Source: Stenotrophomonas maltophilia | Lineage (GTDB): Bacteria; Pseudomonadota; Gammaproteobacteria; Xanthomonadales; Xanthomonadaceae | Assembly: GCF_003970865.1 (NCBI RefSeq) | Contig: NZ_RXLZ01000002.1 | Span: 1 to 64,000, forward strand | Direction: 5' to 3' | DNA: 64,000 bases | Shown: one piece after another, positions 1 through 9,290 of the stretch | Layout of the letters: the number at the start of each line of letters is the position of its first letter | Position numbering within the stretch: the stretch's first letter is position 1 | Made by a program: the position numbers and the translations under genes | Notes under the pieces: model-generated | Seen by the model: the letters and a program-made list of their open reading frames with translations, nothing else | What the model was told of the DNA's origin: nothing | Database searches by the model: none

Positions 1-94
1 ACATCTCAAAGTCATGTGGTTTTTGATGTTTTATCTGGGGGTGGCGACGGGCGAGGGGGCAGACGGGTGAGGGGTCCGTCTCGTGGGCCCGGAG

Positions 95-2240
95 ATGGTT
101 AAAAGGGACCGCGCCCCTGCAACGCGCCCTGTGCCTGGCACTGACGCTGCCCCTGGCCACCCTTGCCCATGCTGCCGAGTCCTCACCCGCCGCGCCCAAG
201 GACCTGGACAAGGTCGAAGTCCGCGGGCGTGCACAAACCCTGTACCGGGTGGACGATGCCGCAGTCGGCACCCGCACGGATACACCGCTGGAGCTGGTCC
301 CGCAGTCGATCCAGGTCATCCCGCGTGAACTGATCGACGACCAGGCCGCGCGCCAGGTGACCGACCTCTATCGCAGCATCAGCGGCATCAGCTATTTCAG
401 CTATGCCGGGGTGACCCTGCGCGGCTTCCGCCAGGAGAACGTGCTGTATGACGGTCTGCGCGGCGACCCGTACGCAGGATTTTCGGTGCCGCAGCTGTTC
501 AACATCGAGCGCGTGGAGGTGCTGAAGGGGCCGGCAGGCGCGCTGTATGGCGGTGGTGATGCGGGCGGTGTCATCAACTACGTGACCCGCAAGCCGAAAG
601 CCAGCGCCGAACGCCGCATCGAGGTCCAGCTGGGCGACAAGGACTTCCGTGCCGGATCGTTCGAGGGTACCGGGCCGTTGAATGCCGCCGGCAGCGTACG
701 CTATCGCGCCGGGCTCTATGCTGACAGTGAAAAGGGCGTGCGCTGGAACACCGACAGCGAGAGCGTGATCGGCGACGCCTCGCTGGCCTTCGACGTCGGC
801 CAGACCGGCGAACTGGTGCTGCAGTTCACCGACATCACCCAGAACCTTGGCGGCAACCGCCTGCGCGGCGTGCCGGTCAACGATGCAGGCACGTTCCTGA
901 CCGACCGGCGCTGGAACCACAACGAGGCCAGCGACTTCCTCGACATGCGCGCCAAGGTGGCGCTGGCTCAGTACCGCTTCGCGCCGAGCGACACTCTGGA
1001 CCTGGACTTCGCCGCCCGCTGGTTCAGCAACAACGAACACCAGATGTACCACGAGCCGATGGGCCTGATCGATCGTGACCGCGATGGCGTGGCCGAATGG
1101 ATGACCCGCCAGCTGCGCAACCAGATCCGCGACAACGAAGCATTCACTGCCAACGGAAATGCAGTCTGGCGGGTGACCACCGGCACGGTTGAGCACAAGG
1201 TGCTGTTCGGCGCCGATGTGTACCAGTTGGATGCGGATTTCACCGCACAGACCGCGAACAGCGCTGACCTTGCGCGTGGCGCCGGGCCGGTGCGCGGCAT
1301 CGACCTGTTCAATCCCGTGTACGGCGCCAGTACCTGGCACGACTACAACCTGGCTGCCCTGCCCTGGCGCAGCACGTCCACCCGCAGCAAGCGCTATGGC
1401 GGCTACCTGCAGGACGAACTGGCACTGGGCACACGCTGGCATGTGCTGGCCGGGGTGCGCTGGGATGGCTTCAAGGATGAGGATCGCATCACTGGCAACA
1501 GTGTGGACGGCAACGATCTCAGCTGGCGGCTGGGCAGCACGTTCACCGTGCGCGAGGGCCTGAATGTCTACGCCAACATCGCCAGTGGTTTCGTGCCGCA
1601 GAGTGCCGCCAACCAGAACCCAGCCGCTGGCGGACCGTTCGATGCCGAGCGCAGCAAGCAGTGGGAAGTGGGCATGAAGTCGTTGCTGGCCGACCGCGTG
1701 ACCTTGAACATGGCGGCCTACCGGATCGACCGCAGCAACATCGTGCAGGCCACCGGCGAGGTGATCGGTGGCGTGAACCAGTTGGCCGCGCTGGGCCTGG
1801 TACGCAGTACCGGCATGGAGCTTGACCTTCTGGCCGACCTCAGCGAGCGATGGGTGCTGAACCTGACCTACGCCTACAACGATGCGCGGGTGAAGGACGC
1901 CGGCCCGAATGGCATCACCAACGCCTCCGGCGACCGATTCGCCAATGCGCCGCGCAACAAGCTGGGATTGTGGACGCGTTATGACCTGCCGGCGATCAAC
2001 TCCGCCATCGGTTTTGGCGCCGATCACGTCGGCGAGCGCGTCAGCCTGGATGGGCAGACCGTCAAGGCCTACACCGTGTTCGACATAAGCTGGAAGACCA
2101 CGTGGAGGCAGTGGCAGTTCCAGGCCAACGTCAAGAACCTGTTCGACAAGGTGTACGCGGCCAGTGGCTTCATCGAACGCAACGGGCATTTCCCGGGCGA
2201 GCCACGGCGGGTGTATGTGCAGGCGGCTTACAGCTTCTGA
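95..2240 (+). CDS. TonB-dependent siderophore receptor (start and body in different frames)
   Basis: Outer-membrane receptor that would import ferric siderophores using TonB energy. The body, open from the GTG at 249, has the plug motif TPLELVPQSIQVIP, the plug core around GPAGALYGGGDAGGVIN and a beta-barrel ending in AYSF, as in outer-membrane proteins. The signal peptide is encoded upstream in the same frame as the body (ALCLALTLPLATLAHA, about 120-175), but that frame has no ATG, GTG or TTG before 249. The only good start, ATG at 95, is in another frame. Removing one A from the AAAA run at 101-104 would give a start MVKGTAPLQRAL joined cleanly to the signal peptide. So this is either a one-base sequencing error, a pseudogene or a switchable allele. 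The family call is firm and the ligand is unknown. Confidence 0.85.
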
Positions 2241-2372
2241 ACGGAAGCATTTGTAGCGCTGAATCCACTGTCGGCAAGCAGGTCGTTGCTTGGCACTGGT
2301 TCACGCGCGTCCGAAACCGTCGGCACTTCCAGTCACTTGTGCACGATCACCTCCGCCTGTAGCGTCGCCGTT

Positions 2373-2402
2373 GCCCAAGGAGGGCTATCAAAGGAGTGAA
2401 AC
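2373..2402 (+). promoter_or_regulatory. Conserved leader of the first Cys-rich miniprotein gene
   Basis: These thirty bases precede the ATG at 2403 and match 28 of 30 bases of the leader at 10168-10197. They hold a strong Shine-Dalgarno-like AAGGAGG inside a small potential hairpin (GCCC-AAGGA-GGGC), then a second GGAG seven bases before the ATG. The duplication of the leader together with the gene is seen directly. A role in translational control is inferred. Confidence 0.6.
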
Positions 2403-2603
2403 ATGAAGATGGGATTCAAGCTGTCTGCTGTTGTCACCGCCATTGCACTGACGCTTGGAATCGGCAGTGCGACCGCTCAACCCGACCGTTGCCGCCCTTG
2501 CTACGACGCCTATAGTGATTGCCTGGATGCGGGCAAGGGCGAGAAGGTGTGTTACCGCGCGTTCGTCGCCTGCATGGCGAAGGGCAACTGCGGGCTCCCA
2601 TAA
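2403..2603 (+). CDS. Small secreted six-cysteine protein, copy 1
   Basis: A 66-residue protein with a signal peptide ending in SATAQ (about residues 1-25) and a mature part of about 40 residues containing six cysteines. Cysteine spacing is C-x2-C-x6-C-x9-C-x6-C-x5-C, identical to the paralogue at 10198-10395, so three disulphides in the periplasm or outside the cell are likely. The start is fixed by the GGAG site and the shared leader. The gene converges on the lipoprotein gene at 2657, with a hairpin between them. I do not recognise a named family. It could be a structural miniprotein, a metal-binding protein or a secreted peptide. Confidence 0.8.
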   Translation: MKMGFKLSAVVTAIALTLGIGSATAQPDRCRPCYDAYSDCLDAGKGEKVCYRAFVACMAKGNCGLP

Positions 2604-2622
2604 CAGGCTCGCAGAGCGCACC

Positions 2623-2650
2623 GAGGGGAGGTGGCAACCCACCTCCCCTC
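2623..2650. terminator. Bidirectional hairpin between convergent genes
   Basis: A near-perfect inverted repeat (GAGGGGAGGTGG / CCACCTCCCCTC) with a four-base loop lies between the Cys-rich gene and the convergent lipoprotein gene. It has no long T tract, so it may act as a two-way terminator or an mRNA-end stabiliser. Confidence 0.6.
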
Positions 2651-2656
2651 CCGGCA

Positions 2657-2938
2657 TCAGTGCGAGCAGGCCACCAGCATCGAGCGGGTGGCCATCTGGG
2701 TGGAGGTGAAGCCGTTCTTGTTGCCCACCGCGATGGCGTTGCCGTCGTCGCCATCCTTGCTGAAGACCACATAGCCGCCTGGGCACATCTGTCCGGCCTT
2801 TTCGTAGCAGCCACTCCAGGAGCTGGAGCCGCTGCAGTCGATGGAGACGCCGCGCCGGCCATCGGGGGTAACGGTCATCTTGGCGGTGGTGCAGCCACTC
2901 AGCGCGGCCACGAACAACAACGGAACGAACAACTTCAT
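2657..2938 (-). CDS. Small lipoprotein of unknown function
   Basis: A 93-residue protein starting MKLFVPLLFVAALSGC. The lipobox LSGC puts the lipid-modified cysteine at residue 16, so it should sit in the inner or outer membrane. The ATG at 2938 is chosen over a longer in-frame start because it has GGAG about seven bases upstream and gives an intact lipobox. The mature part has several cysteines and a charged/glycine-rich middle, with no recognised domain. It is transcribed divergently from the response regulator at 3150 and has its own copy of the cluster motif upstream (2991-3010), so it probably belongs to the same stress regulon. Confidence 0.8.
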   Translation of the reverse strand: MKLFVPLLFVAALSGCTTAKMTVTPDGRRGVSIDCSGSSSWSGCYEKAGQMCPGGYVVFSKDGDDGNAIAVGNKNGFTSTQMATRSMLVACSH

Positions 2939-2990
2939 GGATACTCCAGGGGGTTGGGGATCAGCGGAAGGGCACCAAGGCTGGAGTGCC

Positions 2991-3010
2991 CGGATTGCGC
3001 GAACCTTGCG
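2991..3010 (-). promoter_or_regulatory. Putative operator of the local OmpR-type regulator, copy a
   Basis: On the minus strand this reads CGCAAGGTTCGCGCAATCCG, pointing towards the lipoprotein gene and ending about 53 bases before its start. It is one of five related sites (others near 3069, 5234, 5928 and 9226), each in front of a transcription unit of this cluster and each in the direction of transcription. Binding by the response regulator encoded at 3150 is inferred. Confidence 0.5.
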
Positions 3011-3068
3011 TCGACGTCCGCTTTCCTGCGTGATTACAGCCTTGCGGGACATCGGGAAGGCACGCCAT

Positions 3069-3086
3069 GTTCACGCAATGTTCCTG
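3069..3086 (+). promoter_or_regulatory. Putative operator, copy e, upstream of the two-component operon
   Basis: GTTCACGCAATGTTCCTG lies about 64 bases before the response-regulator start. Together with the preceding bases it forms an 11-base direct repeat (ATGTTC...ATGTTC), the spacing typical of OmpR/PhoB-family sites. A TAATAC that could be a -10 box follows. This suggests autoregulation. Confidence 0.5.
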
Positions 3087-3149
3087 TAATACGGTGCCGG
3101 CGCGTGCCGAACCGCCCCGCCACGCCCCCTTCCTGCGCAAGCCCTGCCG

Positions 3150-3824
3150 ATGCACATCCTGCTGATTGAAGACGAAGCCGAACTGGCCGCTACCCTGAAG
3201 TCCGCCCTGCAGCGCGAGCGCTACGTGGTGGATCTGGCCAACACGCTGGCGCTGGCCCGCGAAGCGGCCCTGTGCGGATCGCACGACCTGGTATTGCTGG
3301 ACCGCACCCTGCCCGACGGCGACGGCTTGGGATTGATTTCACTATTGCGTGAGCGCAACCCCGGGGTGCCGATCATCGTGCTGAGCGCGCTGGGGCAGCT
3401 GCCGGACCGCATCGCCGGCCTGGATGAGGGCGCGGACGACTATCTGACCAAGCCCTTCGCACTCGAAGAGCTGTTCGCCCGTATCCGCGCTGCCGGGCGC
3501 CGGCCGAGCGGCATGCAGGTGGAACTGGTGAGCATCGGCCGGTTGGTGTTCGATCCGGCATCGGGCGAGGCCAGCGTGGACGGGCAACGGCTGGAGCTGC
3601 CGCGCCGTGAGATACGTGTACTGGCCGCGTTGGCCCGGCGGTTGGGCCGCACCGTGCTGCGCGAGTCGATTGAAATGGCGGTGTATGGATTCGATGACGG
3701 CATCCATTCCAACACGCTCGATTCGCATGTCTCGCGCCTTCGCCGCAAGCTGGCCGATGCCGATGCAGGAGTAGAGATACATGCCATCCGCGGCGTCGGC
3801 TATCTGATGCGGGAAGCCAGGTAA
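3150..3824 (+). CDS. OmpR/PhoB-family response regulator
   Basis: A 224-residue two-component response regulator. The N-terminal receiver has the acidic pair E8/D9, phospho-acceptor D51 (in LLDRTLPDGDG), switch residue S79 and K101 (in TKPF). The C-terminal half is a winged-helix DNA-binding domain ending in the typical VSRLRRKL...IHAIRGVGYLMR. It overlaps the histidine kinase gene by one base (TAATG), so the two are cotranscribed and probably translationally coupled. Likely targets are the neighbouring genes that carry the repeated GGTTCGCGCAATGT motif. The stimulus is unknown. Confidence 0.95.
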   Translation: MHILLIEDEAELAATLKSALQRERYVVDLANTLALAREAALCGSHDLVLLDRTLPDGDGLGLISLLRERNPGVPIIVLSALGQLPDRIAGLDEGADDYLTKPFALEELFARIRAAGRRPSGMQVELVSIGRLVFDPASGEASVDGQRLELPRREIRVLAALARRLGRTVLRESIEMAVYGFDDGIHSNTLDSHVSRLRRKLADADAGVEIHAIRGVGYLMREAR

Positions 3825-5173
3825 TGGCGCGTCGTCCATCGCTGAAGCGCCCGTTGATCGTCAAAACGCTGATCTATCAGCTGCTGGCGTTGCTGGTGGC
3901 GTTCTTCGCGCTGCTGATGGTGCTGATACGTGCCGACAGCGGTGGCTACTACACCATCCAGACCTTCGCGCCGGTGGCCGCCGACGCGGTGCACCGCGAC
4001 CGCAATGGCGAACTGTACGTGCAGAACACGCCGGAACTGGCCGAACTGCTGAAGATCGTTCCCGGTGCCTGGTTCATCGCCGAGGATGAGCACGGCCACC
4101 ACGTTACGTTCGGACCTGTGCCGCCGGCCTATGCCTCGCTGGTAGGCGCACTGGATGGCATCCCCTTTGGCGACCTGCGCGGGCGCGACCGCAGCGATGG
4201 CCTGGCCGTCGTGGTCCGCCAGCACAGCGGGCCGGCCGGCAAGCTGACCGTCATGGCCCATGGCGAGACCGATACGTTGACCTGGCAGATGGCGCTGGCG
4301 GCACACATCATCACCCTGCCGATCTTCCTGCTGCTGGGCCTGGCCACCATCGTCCTGACACCGATCATCGTGAGACGGGCCCTGGCCGGGGTGGAGCGCA
4401 TCGCCCAGGAAGCCCGCAACATCTCCGCCAGCCGCCGCGGTGTCCGCCTGACAGAAACCGCTGTGCCGGTGGAGATCGCTCCGTTGGTGACGGCGGTGAA
4501 TGAAGCACTGGAGCGGCTGGACGAGGGGCACGAACGGCAACGCCGCTTCATCGCAGCCGCCGCGCATGAGCTGCGCACGCCCATTGCGATTCTGAGGGTG
4601 AAGGTCGATGCGGCCGACGACACCACCTCGCGCAGCCTGGCCGTGGAAGTGGCGCGGTTGGCGACGCTGGCAGAGCAACTGCTGGATCTGCACCGCATGG
4701 ACGAAGACGGGCCGAAGGAAACCATCAACCTGGCACGGGTGGCCAAACGGGTGGCCGCCGATCTGGCGCCGCTGTTGATCCAATCGGACAAGACCGTAGC
4801 CGTGGCGGTGGAATCGCACTTCCCGGTACTCGGCGAGACCGGCGCAGTGGAGCGGGTAATTTCCAACCTGGTACTGAATGCTGCCGAACATGGCGGACGC
4901 CAGATCATCGTGCGCGTTCAGGGCAGCTGCCTGGAGGTCGAGGATGACGGCCCCGGCATACCGGTCGACCAGCGCGAACGCGTCTTCGAACCCTTCCAGC
5001 GGCTGCGGCCGCGGCAGACGGGCGCGGGCCTGGGGTTGAACCTGGTGCGCCAGGTGATCGATCGCCACGGCGGCCACGTCACGATTCTGGATGCGCCTGG
5101 CGGTGGTGCATTGATCCGTGTTGAGTTTCCATTGCATCCGGGCGTGACCAGCACGCCACCGCTGGAGCATTGA
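3824..5173 (+). CDS. Sensor histidine kinase
   Basis: A 449-residue membrane sensor kinase partnered with the preceding regulator. Transmembrane segments lie at about residues 15-35 and 158-182, flanking a periplasmic sensor region of about 120 residues rich in charged and aromatic residues. A HAMP-like linker follows. The H box AAAHELRTPIAIL puts the phospho-histidine at H248. The N box is LVLNAAEHG, and the G boxes are EDDGPGIP and GAGLGLNLVRQVI. The start overlaps the regulator stop. The ligand is unknown; the linked MacAB exporter suggests an envelope or antimicrobial-peptide signal, which is inference. Confidence 0.95.
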   Translation: MARRPSLKRPLIVKTLIYQLLALLVAFFALLMVLIRADSGGYYTIQTFAPVAADAVHRDRNGELYVQNTPELAELLKIVPGAWFIAEDEHGHHVTFGPVPPAYASLVGALDGIPFGDLRGRDRSDGLAVVVRQHSGPAGKLTVMAHGETDTLTWQMALAAHIITLPIFLLLGLATIVLTPIIVRRALAGVERIAQEARNISASRRGVRLTETAVPVEIAPLVTAVNEALERLDEGHERQRRFIAAAAHELRTPIAILRVKVDAADDTTSRSLAVEVARLATLAEQLLDLHRMDEDGPKETINLARVAKRVAADLAPLLIQSDKTVAVAVESHFPVLGETGAVERVISNLVLNAAEHGGRQIIVRVQGSCLEVEDDGPGIPVDQRERVFEPFQRLRPRQTGAGLGLNLVRQVIDRHGGHVTILDAPGGGALIRVEFPLHPGVTSTPPLEH

Positions 5174-5496
5174 ACACATCGCATGCACCTGTGTAACTGG
5201 CACCTGTCCATGCGTGGCCGGCAGCGAGGACAGGCAAGGTTGCGGCAATGTTCGCTGGACAGCATCGGGGTGTGGCACCTGCCGTGCCACCGCGTTCCGA
5301 TCTGACAGGAAGCCTGCATGTGACCCAGGGAGCTCCTCCACCGTCCTCTTCCACGCGCACTGTGCCACCACGGAATTCGCCGGGGCTTACCGCTGCCGCA
5401 TGGAATCGCCGCCCGCGCAATGGCAGCGCGCCCGGCCTGCAACATTGGCCGCGTTGGCTGCAAACAGTTCCTGATACCGAGCGCACTGGCGTGTTG
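5174..5496. other. Intergenic region with a motif copy, no confident gene
   Basis: This 320-base gap follows the kinase gene. It holds one copy of the cluster motif (5234-5256). The downstream membrane-protein frame is open back to 5248, but that N-terminal stretch is Pro/Ser/Arg-rich and has no good ribosome site, so most of this region is treated as leader. A longer version of the downstream gene cannot be excluded. Confidence 0.4.
5234..5256 (+). promoter_or_regulatory. Putative operator, copy d
   Basis: GCAAGGTTGCGGCAATGTTC plus flanks matches the cluster motif with one swapped GC pair. It lies about 240 bases before the chosen start of the small membrane protein, further than at the other four sites. 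Confidence 0.4.
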
Positions 5497-5913
5497 ATGC
5501 GGCTGTTCGGCGCATTGTTCCTGCTGCTGCCAGGCATTGCGCTGGCGGCTTCAACGCATCGGCACGCGAGCACAGCGGCAGCGGTTGCCGTGCTCCTGTT
5601 CGCTGCCGTGCATGCTGCGCTGCATGGGTTGGCGGCATGGCGCGCGGCAACCTCGCGCCCAACGCCACCACTGCTACGCGTCCTGGATGGACATGCCGCT
5701 GGGATAATGACTGCCAGTGCGCTGCTGATCGCCATCGTTGCAGGAATGACGAATCTGTCTGCTCCAACGTTCTTCTGGTTGGTGGCCGGCGCGGCGAGTC
5801 AACTCTGCGGTGCGCGAATGCCAGGCCACCGCCTGCGCAATGCGCTGCTGGTTCTCGGTAGCGCCCTGCAGTTCATCGCCGTGGCACTGCTCGCCCTTCT
5901 TGCCGCACGCTGA
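5497..5913 (+). CDS. Small multi-pass membrane protein
   Basis: About 138 residues, starting MRLFGALFLLLPGIALAA. Roughly four hydrophobic segments make it an integral inner-membrane protein. The ATG at 5497 is favoured because it begins directly with a membrane segment; GTG at 5491 and an extension to 5248 are alternatives. It lies between the two-component genes and macAB, all on the same strand, so it may be a regulon member. I do not recognise the family. Confidence 0.65.
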   Translation: MRLFGALFLLLPGIALAASTHRHASTAAAVAVLLFAAVHAALHGLAAWRAATSRPTPPLLRVLDGHAAGIMTASALLIAIVAGMTNLSAPTFFWLVAGAASQLCGARMPGHRLRNALLVLGSALQFIAVALLALLAAR

Positions 5914-5927
5914 CACAACGACAGCCC

Positions 5928-5950
5928 CGCAAGGTTCGCGCAACCCAGCG
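5928..5950 (+). promoter_or_regulatory. Putative operator, copy b, upstream of macA
   Basis: CGCAAGGTTCGCGCAACCC lies about 100 bases before the macA start. Its first 16 bases are identical to copy a. Control by the local response regulator is inferred from conservation and position. Confidence 0.5.
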
Positions 5951-6048
5951 CATCGAGACTCGACGGCCAACCACGTCTGCCACGACAGACGTGTGTCTCT
6001 TCTGTCGCGAGGACCCCCGATGACCTGTCTTTTCTGGATGCTGCGCCG

Positions 6049-7239
6049 ATGAGCGCCGTACCGCGCAAGCGCCGCCGTGCGCTCATCATTGCTGCCAGCC
6101 TGCTGTGCAGCGCGCTGATTCTGTCTGCATGGTTGCGGCCCGCACCGCCGACGCACCTGCAGGTTGCGCCAGTCGTCCGAGGCAACATCGAACAGGTGGT
6201 GGAAGCCACTGGCACGCTGAAGCCCTCGCGGCTGGTAAGCGTGGGTGCGCAGGTCTCCGGCCGCATCGATACCCTGCATGTGAAGCTGGGCGACAAGGTG
6301 AAAGCCGGCGATCCCATCGCCGATATCGATTCGCGCACTCAGCGCAATGCACTGCTGAGCGCACAGGCCGCACAGCGCACCGCGCGCGCCAACCGCGATG
6401 CGCTGGCCACCGACCTGCGCCAGTTCGAGCTGACACTGCATCGGCAGCAGCAACTGGCGGCCTCGCAACTGGTGGCCCGCGCCGACTTCGATGCAGCCAA
6501 GGCCAAGGTCGATGCAACCCGGGAGCAGATCGCTGCGCTGGACGGTGAAGTGACGCGCCGACAGACCGACGTCGATGTCGCACAGACCAATCTGGAGTTC
6601 ACCCGCATCACCGCACCCACCGACGGAACCGTGCTGGCCGTGGTCGCGCGCCAGGGACAGACCGTGAACGCGGTGCAGAGCGCACCGACCATCGTGATGC
6701 TGGGCAACCAGGACGTGATGACGGTGTACGCTGAGATCTCCGAGGCCGACGTCGTACACACGTCTGTCGGGCAGGAGGCATTCTTCACCATTCTTGGTGA
6801 TGCCGGCCGCCGCTACAGCAGCACGTTGCGGGATATCGCGCCAGCGCCGGAATCGATCACCAACGAAGACAGCTCCAGCCTCGCCGCACCGGCAGTATCG
6901 GGTGGCAGTCGCACGGCCATGTACTACAACGGCCAGTTCGACGTGGACAACGCCGATGGTCGCCTGCGGAGCTACATGACCGCGCAGGTTCGCATCGTGC
7001 TGGGCCGCGCCAACGACGTACTGATCATTCCCTCGGCCGCACTGGGTGCACGCGCCGCCGACGGCAGCTACAGCGTGCAGGTACGCGGTGCCGACGGCCA
7101 CGCCAGCACGCGGCGCATCACCACCGGGCTGGATGACCAGATCCAGGTGGAAGTACGCGACGGGCTGAAGGAAGGCGAGCAGGTCGTGCTGGCGCAGGCC
7201 AACGTCGAAGCCACCAACGCGCCTGCACAACCCCAATGA
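6049..7239 (+). CDS. macA: MacA-like periplasmic adaptor of an ABC efflux system
   Basis: A 396-residue membrane-fusion (HlyD-family) protein that would bridge MacB to an outer-membrane channel. It has a basic N-terminus, one membrane segment (about residues 10-27), a first half-lipoyl segment around VEATGTLKPSRLVSVGAQVSG, a long coiled-coil hairpin (about residues 100-180), a second lipoyl half around FTRITAPTDGTVLAV, and a beta-barrel domain towards the C-terminus. It overlaps macB by four bases (ATGA). No outer-membrane partner is encoded nearby, so a TolC-like protein elsewhere is assumed. Confidence 0.9.
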   Translation: MSAVPRKRRRALIIAASLLCSALILSAWLRPAPPTHLQVAPVVRGNIEQVVEATGTLKPSRLVSVGAQVSGRIDTLHVKLGDKVKAGDPIADIDSRTQRNALLSAQAAQRTARANRDALATDLRQFELTLHRQQQLAASQLVARADFDAAKAKVDATREQIAALDGEVTRRQTDVDVAQTNLEFTRITAPTDGTVLAVVARQGQTVNAVQSAPTIVMLGNQDVMTVYAEISEADVVHTSVGQEAFFTILGDAGRRYSSTLRDIAPAPESITNEDSSSLAAPAVSGGSRTAMYYNGQFDVDNADGRLRSYMTAQVRIVLGRANDVLIIPSAALGARAADGSYSVQVRGADGHASTRRITTGLDDQIQVEVRDGLKEGEQVVLAQANVEATNAPAQPQ

Positions 7240-9200
7240 GTACGACCATGACCGAGCCATTGCTGCGCGTTCGCGGCGTACGCCGCGAATTTGCCGCGGG
7301 CGAGCAGACACTGGTGGTACTCGACGGCATCGACCTGGATATCCACGCAGGTGAACTGGTGGCCATCGTAGGCCAATCCGGGTCCGGCAAGTCCACGCTG
7401 ATGAACATCCTCGGTTGCCTGGATCGCCCTTCCGCCGGCGTATATCAGATCGCCGGGCGCGAGACCGCGCAGATGTCACCTGATGAACTGGCCGAACTAC
7501 GCCGCGAGCACTTCGGCTTTATCTTCCAGCGCTACCACCTGCTGACCGATCTGACTGCACTGAGCAATGTGGAAGTGCCCGCGATCTACGCTGGCATTCC
7601 TGCCGAGGCTCGCCATGCGCGTGCAGCAACGCTGTTGTCGCGGCTTGGCCTGGGCGAGCGCATGCAGCATCTCCCTGGCGAGCTGTCGGGTGGCCAGCAG
7701 CAACGCGTTTCGATTGCACGTGCCCTGATGAATGGTGGCGCGGTGATCTTCGCCGACGAACCTACAGGTGCGCTGGACACGCATTCCGGCAAAGAAGTGA
7801 TGAAGATCCTCGGCGAACTGCACGCCGAGGGTCATACCGTGGTGCTGGTCACGCATGACATGGCCGTGGCCGAGCATGCGCAGCGCATCATCGAAATCCG
7901 CGACGGGCGGATTGTGAAAGATCGTGCAACCGGTACTGTTCTGGCTGCGGGCGTGGCGATGCCAGCCGTGCCCCAATCCGTGGACAGCAGCGGCTGGCAG
8001 GCCTGGCGGGATCGGTTCGCCGAAGCCTTCCGCATGGCACTGCGCGCGATGAACGCCCACCGCATGCGCACCTTCCTGACCATGCTCGGAATCATCATCG
8101 GCATTGCTTCGGTCGTGGCGGTGGTAGCACTGGGCACCGGCGCACGGCAGGCCATCCTGTCCAACATCTCCTCGTTGGGCACCAATACCATCGAGATCTA
8201 TCCCGGCTCCGGCTTTGGCGACCTGCACTCGGCGCGGGTGGAAACACTCACTCCCGGCGACAGCGTGGCCCTTGCCCGGCAACCCTTCGTGGACAGCGCC
8301 ACGCCCGGTGTTGCCACCAGCGGCACCGCCCTGCGCGGAAACCGCTCTGCCAGTGTGCAGATGCAGGGCGTGAGCGAGCAGTACTTCCGCGTGCATGGTC
8401 TGAAGCTGGACGAAGGCGCCTTCTTCGGGTCGCCCGGCGTAGCCGGCTTCCAGCAGGTGGCGGTAATCGACGCCAATACCCGCGCACGCCTGTTCGCCAC
8501 GGCCGATAGTCCAATCGGGCAGACCCTGCTGCTGGGCAATGTGCCGGTGCGCGTGGTGGGTGTGGTGAAGAAGGACGCCGGTGCGGTCGGTGATGCATCG
8601 CTGCTGCGGGTATGGCTGCCCTACACCACCGCCATGGCGCGCATGCTGGGGCAGAGCCACGTCTCCAGCATCACCGTGCGTGTCTCGGATGCGATCAGCA
8701 TGGAAGCGGCGGAGCAGGCCATCGGGCGACTGCTGACGCGTCGCCACGGCAGCACCGATTTCTACATGAGCAACAACGCGCAGATCCGCAAATCCATCGA
8801 ACAGACCACCGGCATCCTGACCATGATGATCAGCTCCATCGCGGCCATCGCACTGGTGGTGGGCGGGATCGGGGTAATGAACATCATGCTGGTATCGGTG
8901 ACCGAGCGAACCCGCGAGATCGGCGTGCGCATGGCAGTGGGTGCGCGCCGCAGCGACATCCTGCAGCAGTTCCTGATCGAATCGGTGCTGGTCTGCCTGC
9001 TCGGTGGTGTGCTCGGCATCGGTGTGGCCCTGGCGTTGGGCGTGGTCCTGGAGCTGGCCAATGCGGGCTTCAGCCTGGTGTTCTCCGTCAATTCGATTCT
9101 GGCCGCATTCGCGTGTTCCAGCCTGATAGGCGTTGGTTTCGGATTCCTGCCGGCACGCCGTGCCGCACGGCTTGACCCGGTGGAGGCGCTGGTCCAATAG
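7236..9200 (+). CDS. macB: MacB-like ABC transporter, fused ATPase and permease
   Basis: A 654-residue half-transporter of the mechanotransmission type, exporting substrates such as macrolides, peptides or siderophores. The N-terminal ATPase has Walker [10 protein letters not shown] (residues 46-54), signature LSGGQQQR, Walker [10 protein letters not shown] and the switch histidine in LVTHD. The first membrane segment is near residue 280, a large periplasmic domain follows, and the last three membrane segments are near the C-terminus, with the conserved [15 protein letters not shown] coupling loop. Full length for MacB. Its substrate cannot be read from the sequence. Confidence 0.93.
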   Translation: MSTTMTEPLLRVRGVRREFAAGEQTLVVLDGIDLDIHAGELVAIVGQSGSGKSTLMNILGCLDRPSAGVYQIAGRETAQMSPDELAELRREHFGFIFQRYHLLTDLTALSNVEVPAIYAGIPAEARHARAATLLSRLGLGERMQHLPGELSGGQQQRVSIARALMNGGAVIFADEPTGALDTHSGKEVMKILGELHAEGHTVVLVTHDMAVAEHAQRIIEIRDGRIVKDRATGTVLAAGVAMPAVPQSVDSSGWQAWRDRFAEAFRMALRAMNAHRMRTFLTMLGIIIGIASVVAVVALGTGARQAILSNISSLGTNTIEIYPGSGFGDLHSARVETLTPGDSVALARQPFVDSATPGVATSGTALRGNRSASVQMQGVSEQYFRVHGLKLDEGAFFGSPGVAGFQQVAVIDANTRARLFATADSPIGQTLLLGNVPVRVVGVVKKDAGAVGDASLLRVWLPYTTAMARMLGQSHVSSITVRVSDAISMEAAEQAIGRLLTRRHGSTDFYMSNNAQIRKSIEQTTGILTMMISSIAAIALVVGGIGVMNIMLVSVTERTREIGVRMAVGARRSDILQQFLIESVLVCLLGGVLGIGVALALGVVLELANAGFSLVFSVNSILAAFACSSLIGVGFGFLPARRAARLDPVEALVQ

Positions 9201-9225
9201 CCAATGCATTCCCCTCCAGTGACAG

Positions 9226-9248
9226 CAGGTTCGCGCAATGTCCGCGGT
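9226..9248 (+). promoter_or_regulatory. Putative operator, copy c
   Basis: CAGGTTCGCGCAATGTCCGC lies about 43 bases before the start of the BA14K-like gene and just after macB. It gives that gene its own promoter within the regulon. The match to copies a and b covers AGGTTCGCGCAA. Confidence 0.5.
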
Positions 9249-9290
9249 GTGTACTGCAGCTATCAAGAATGTCCGCACAGGAGCTGGACT

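Noticed and set aside
95..249. Programmed frameshifting at the receptor start
   Set aside because: The A run has only four bases and lacks a slippery heptamer or downstream structure that I can identify. A sequence error or mutation is simpler.
183..2189. Long minus-strand open frame opposite the siderophore receptor
   Set aside because: It has no recognisable motif and mirrors the codon structure of the receptor. It is a shadow.
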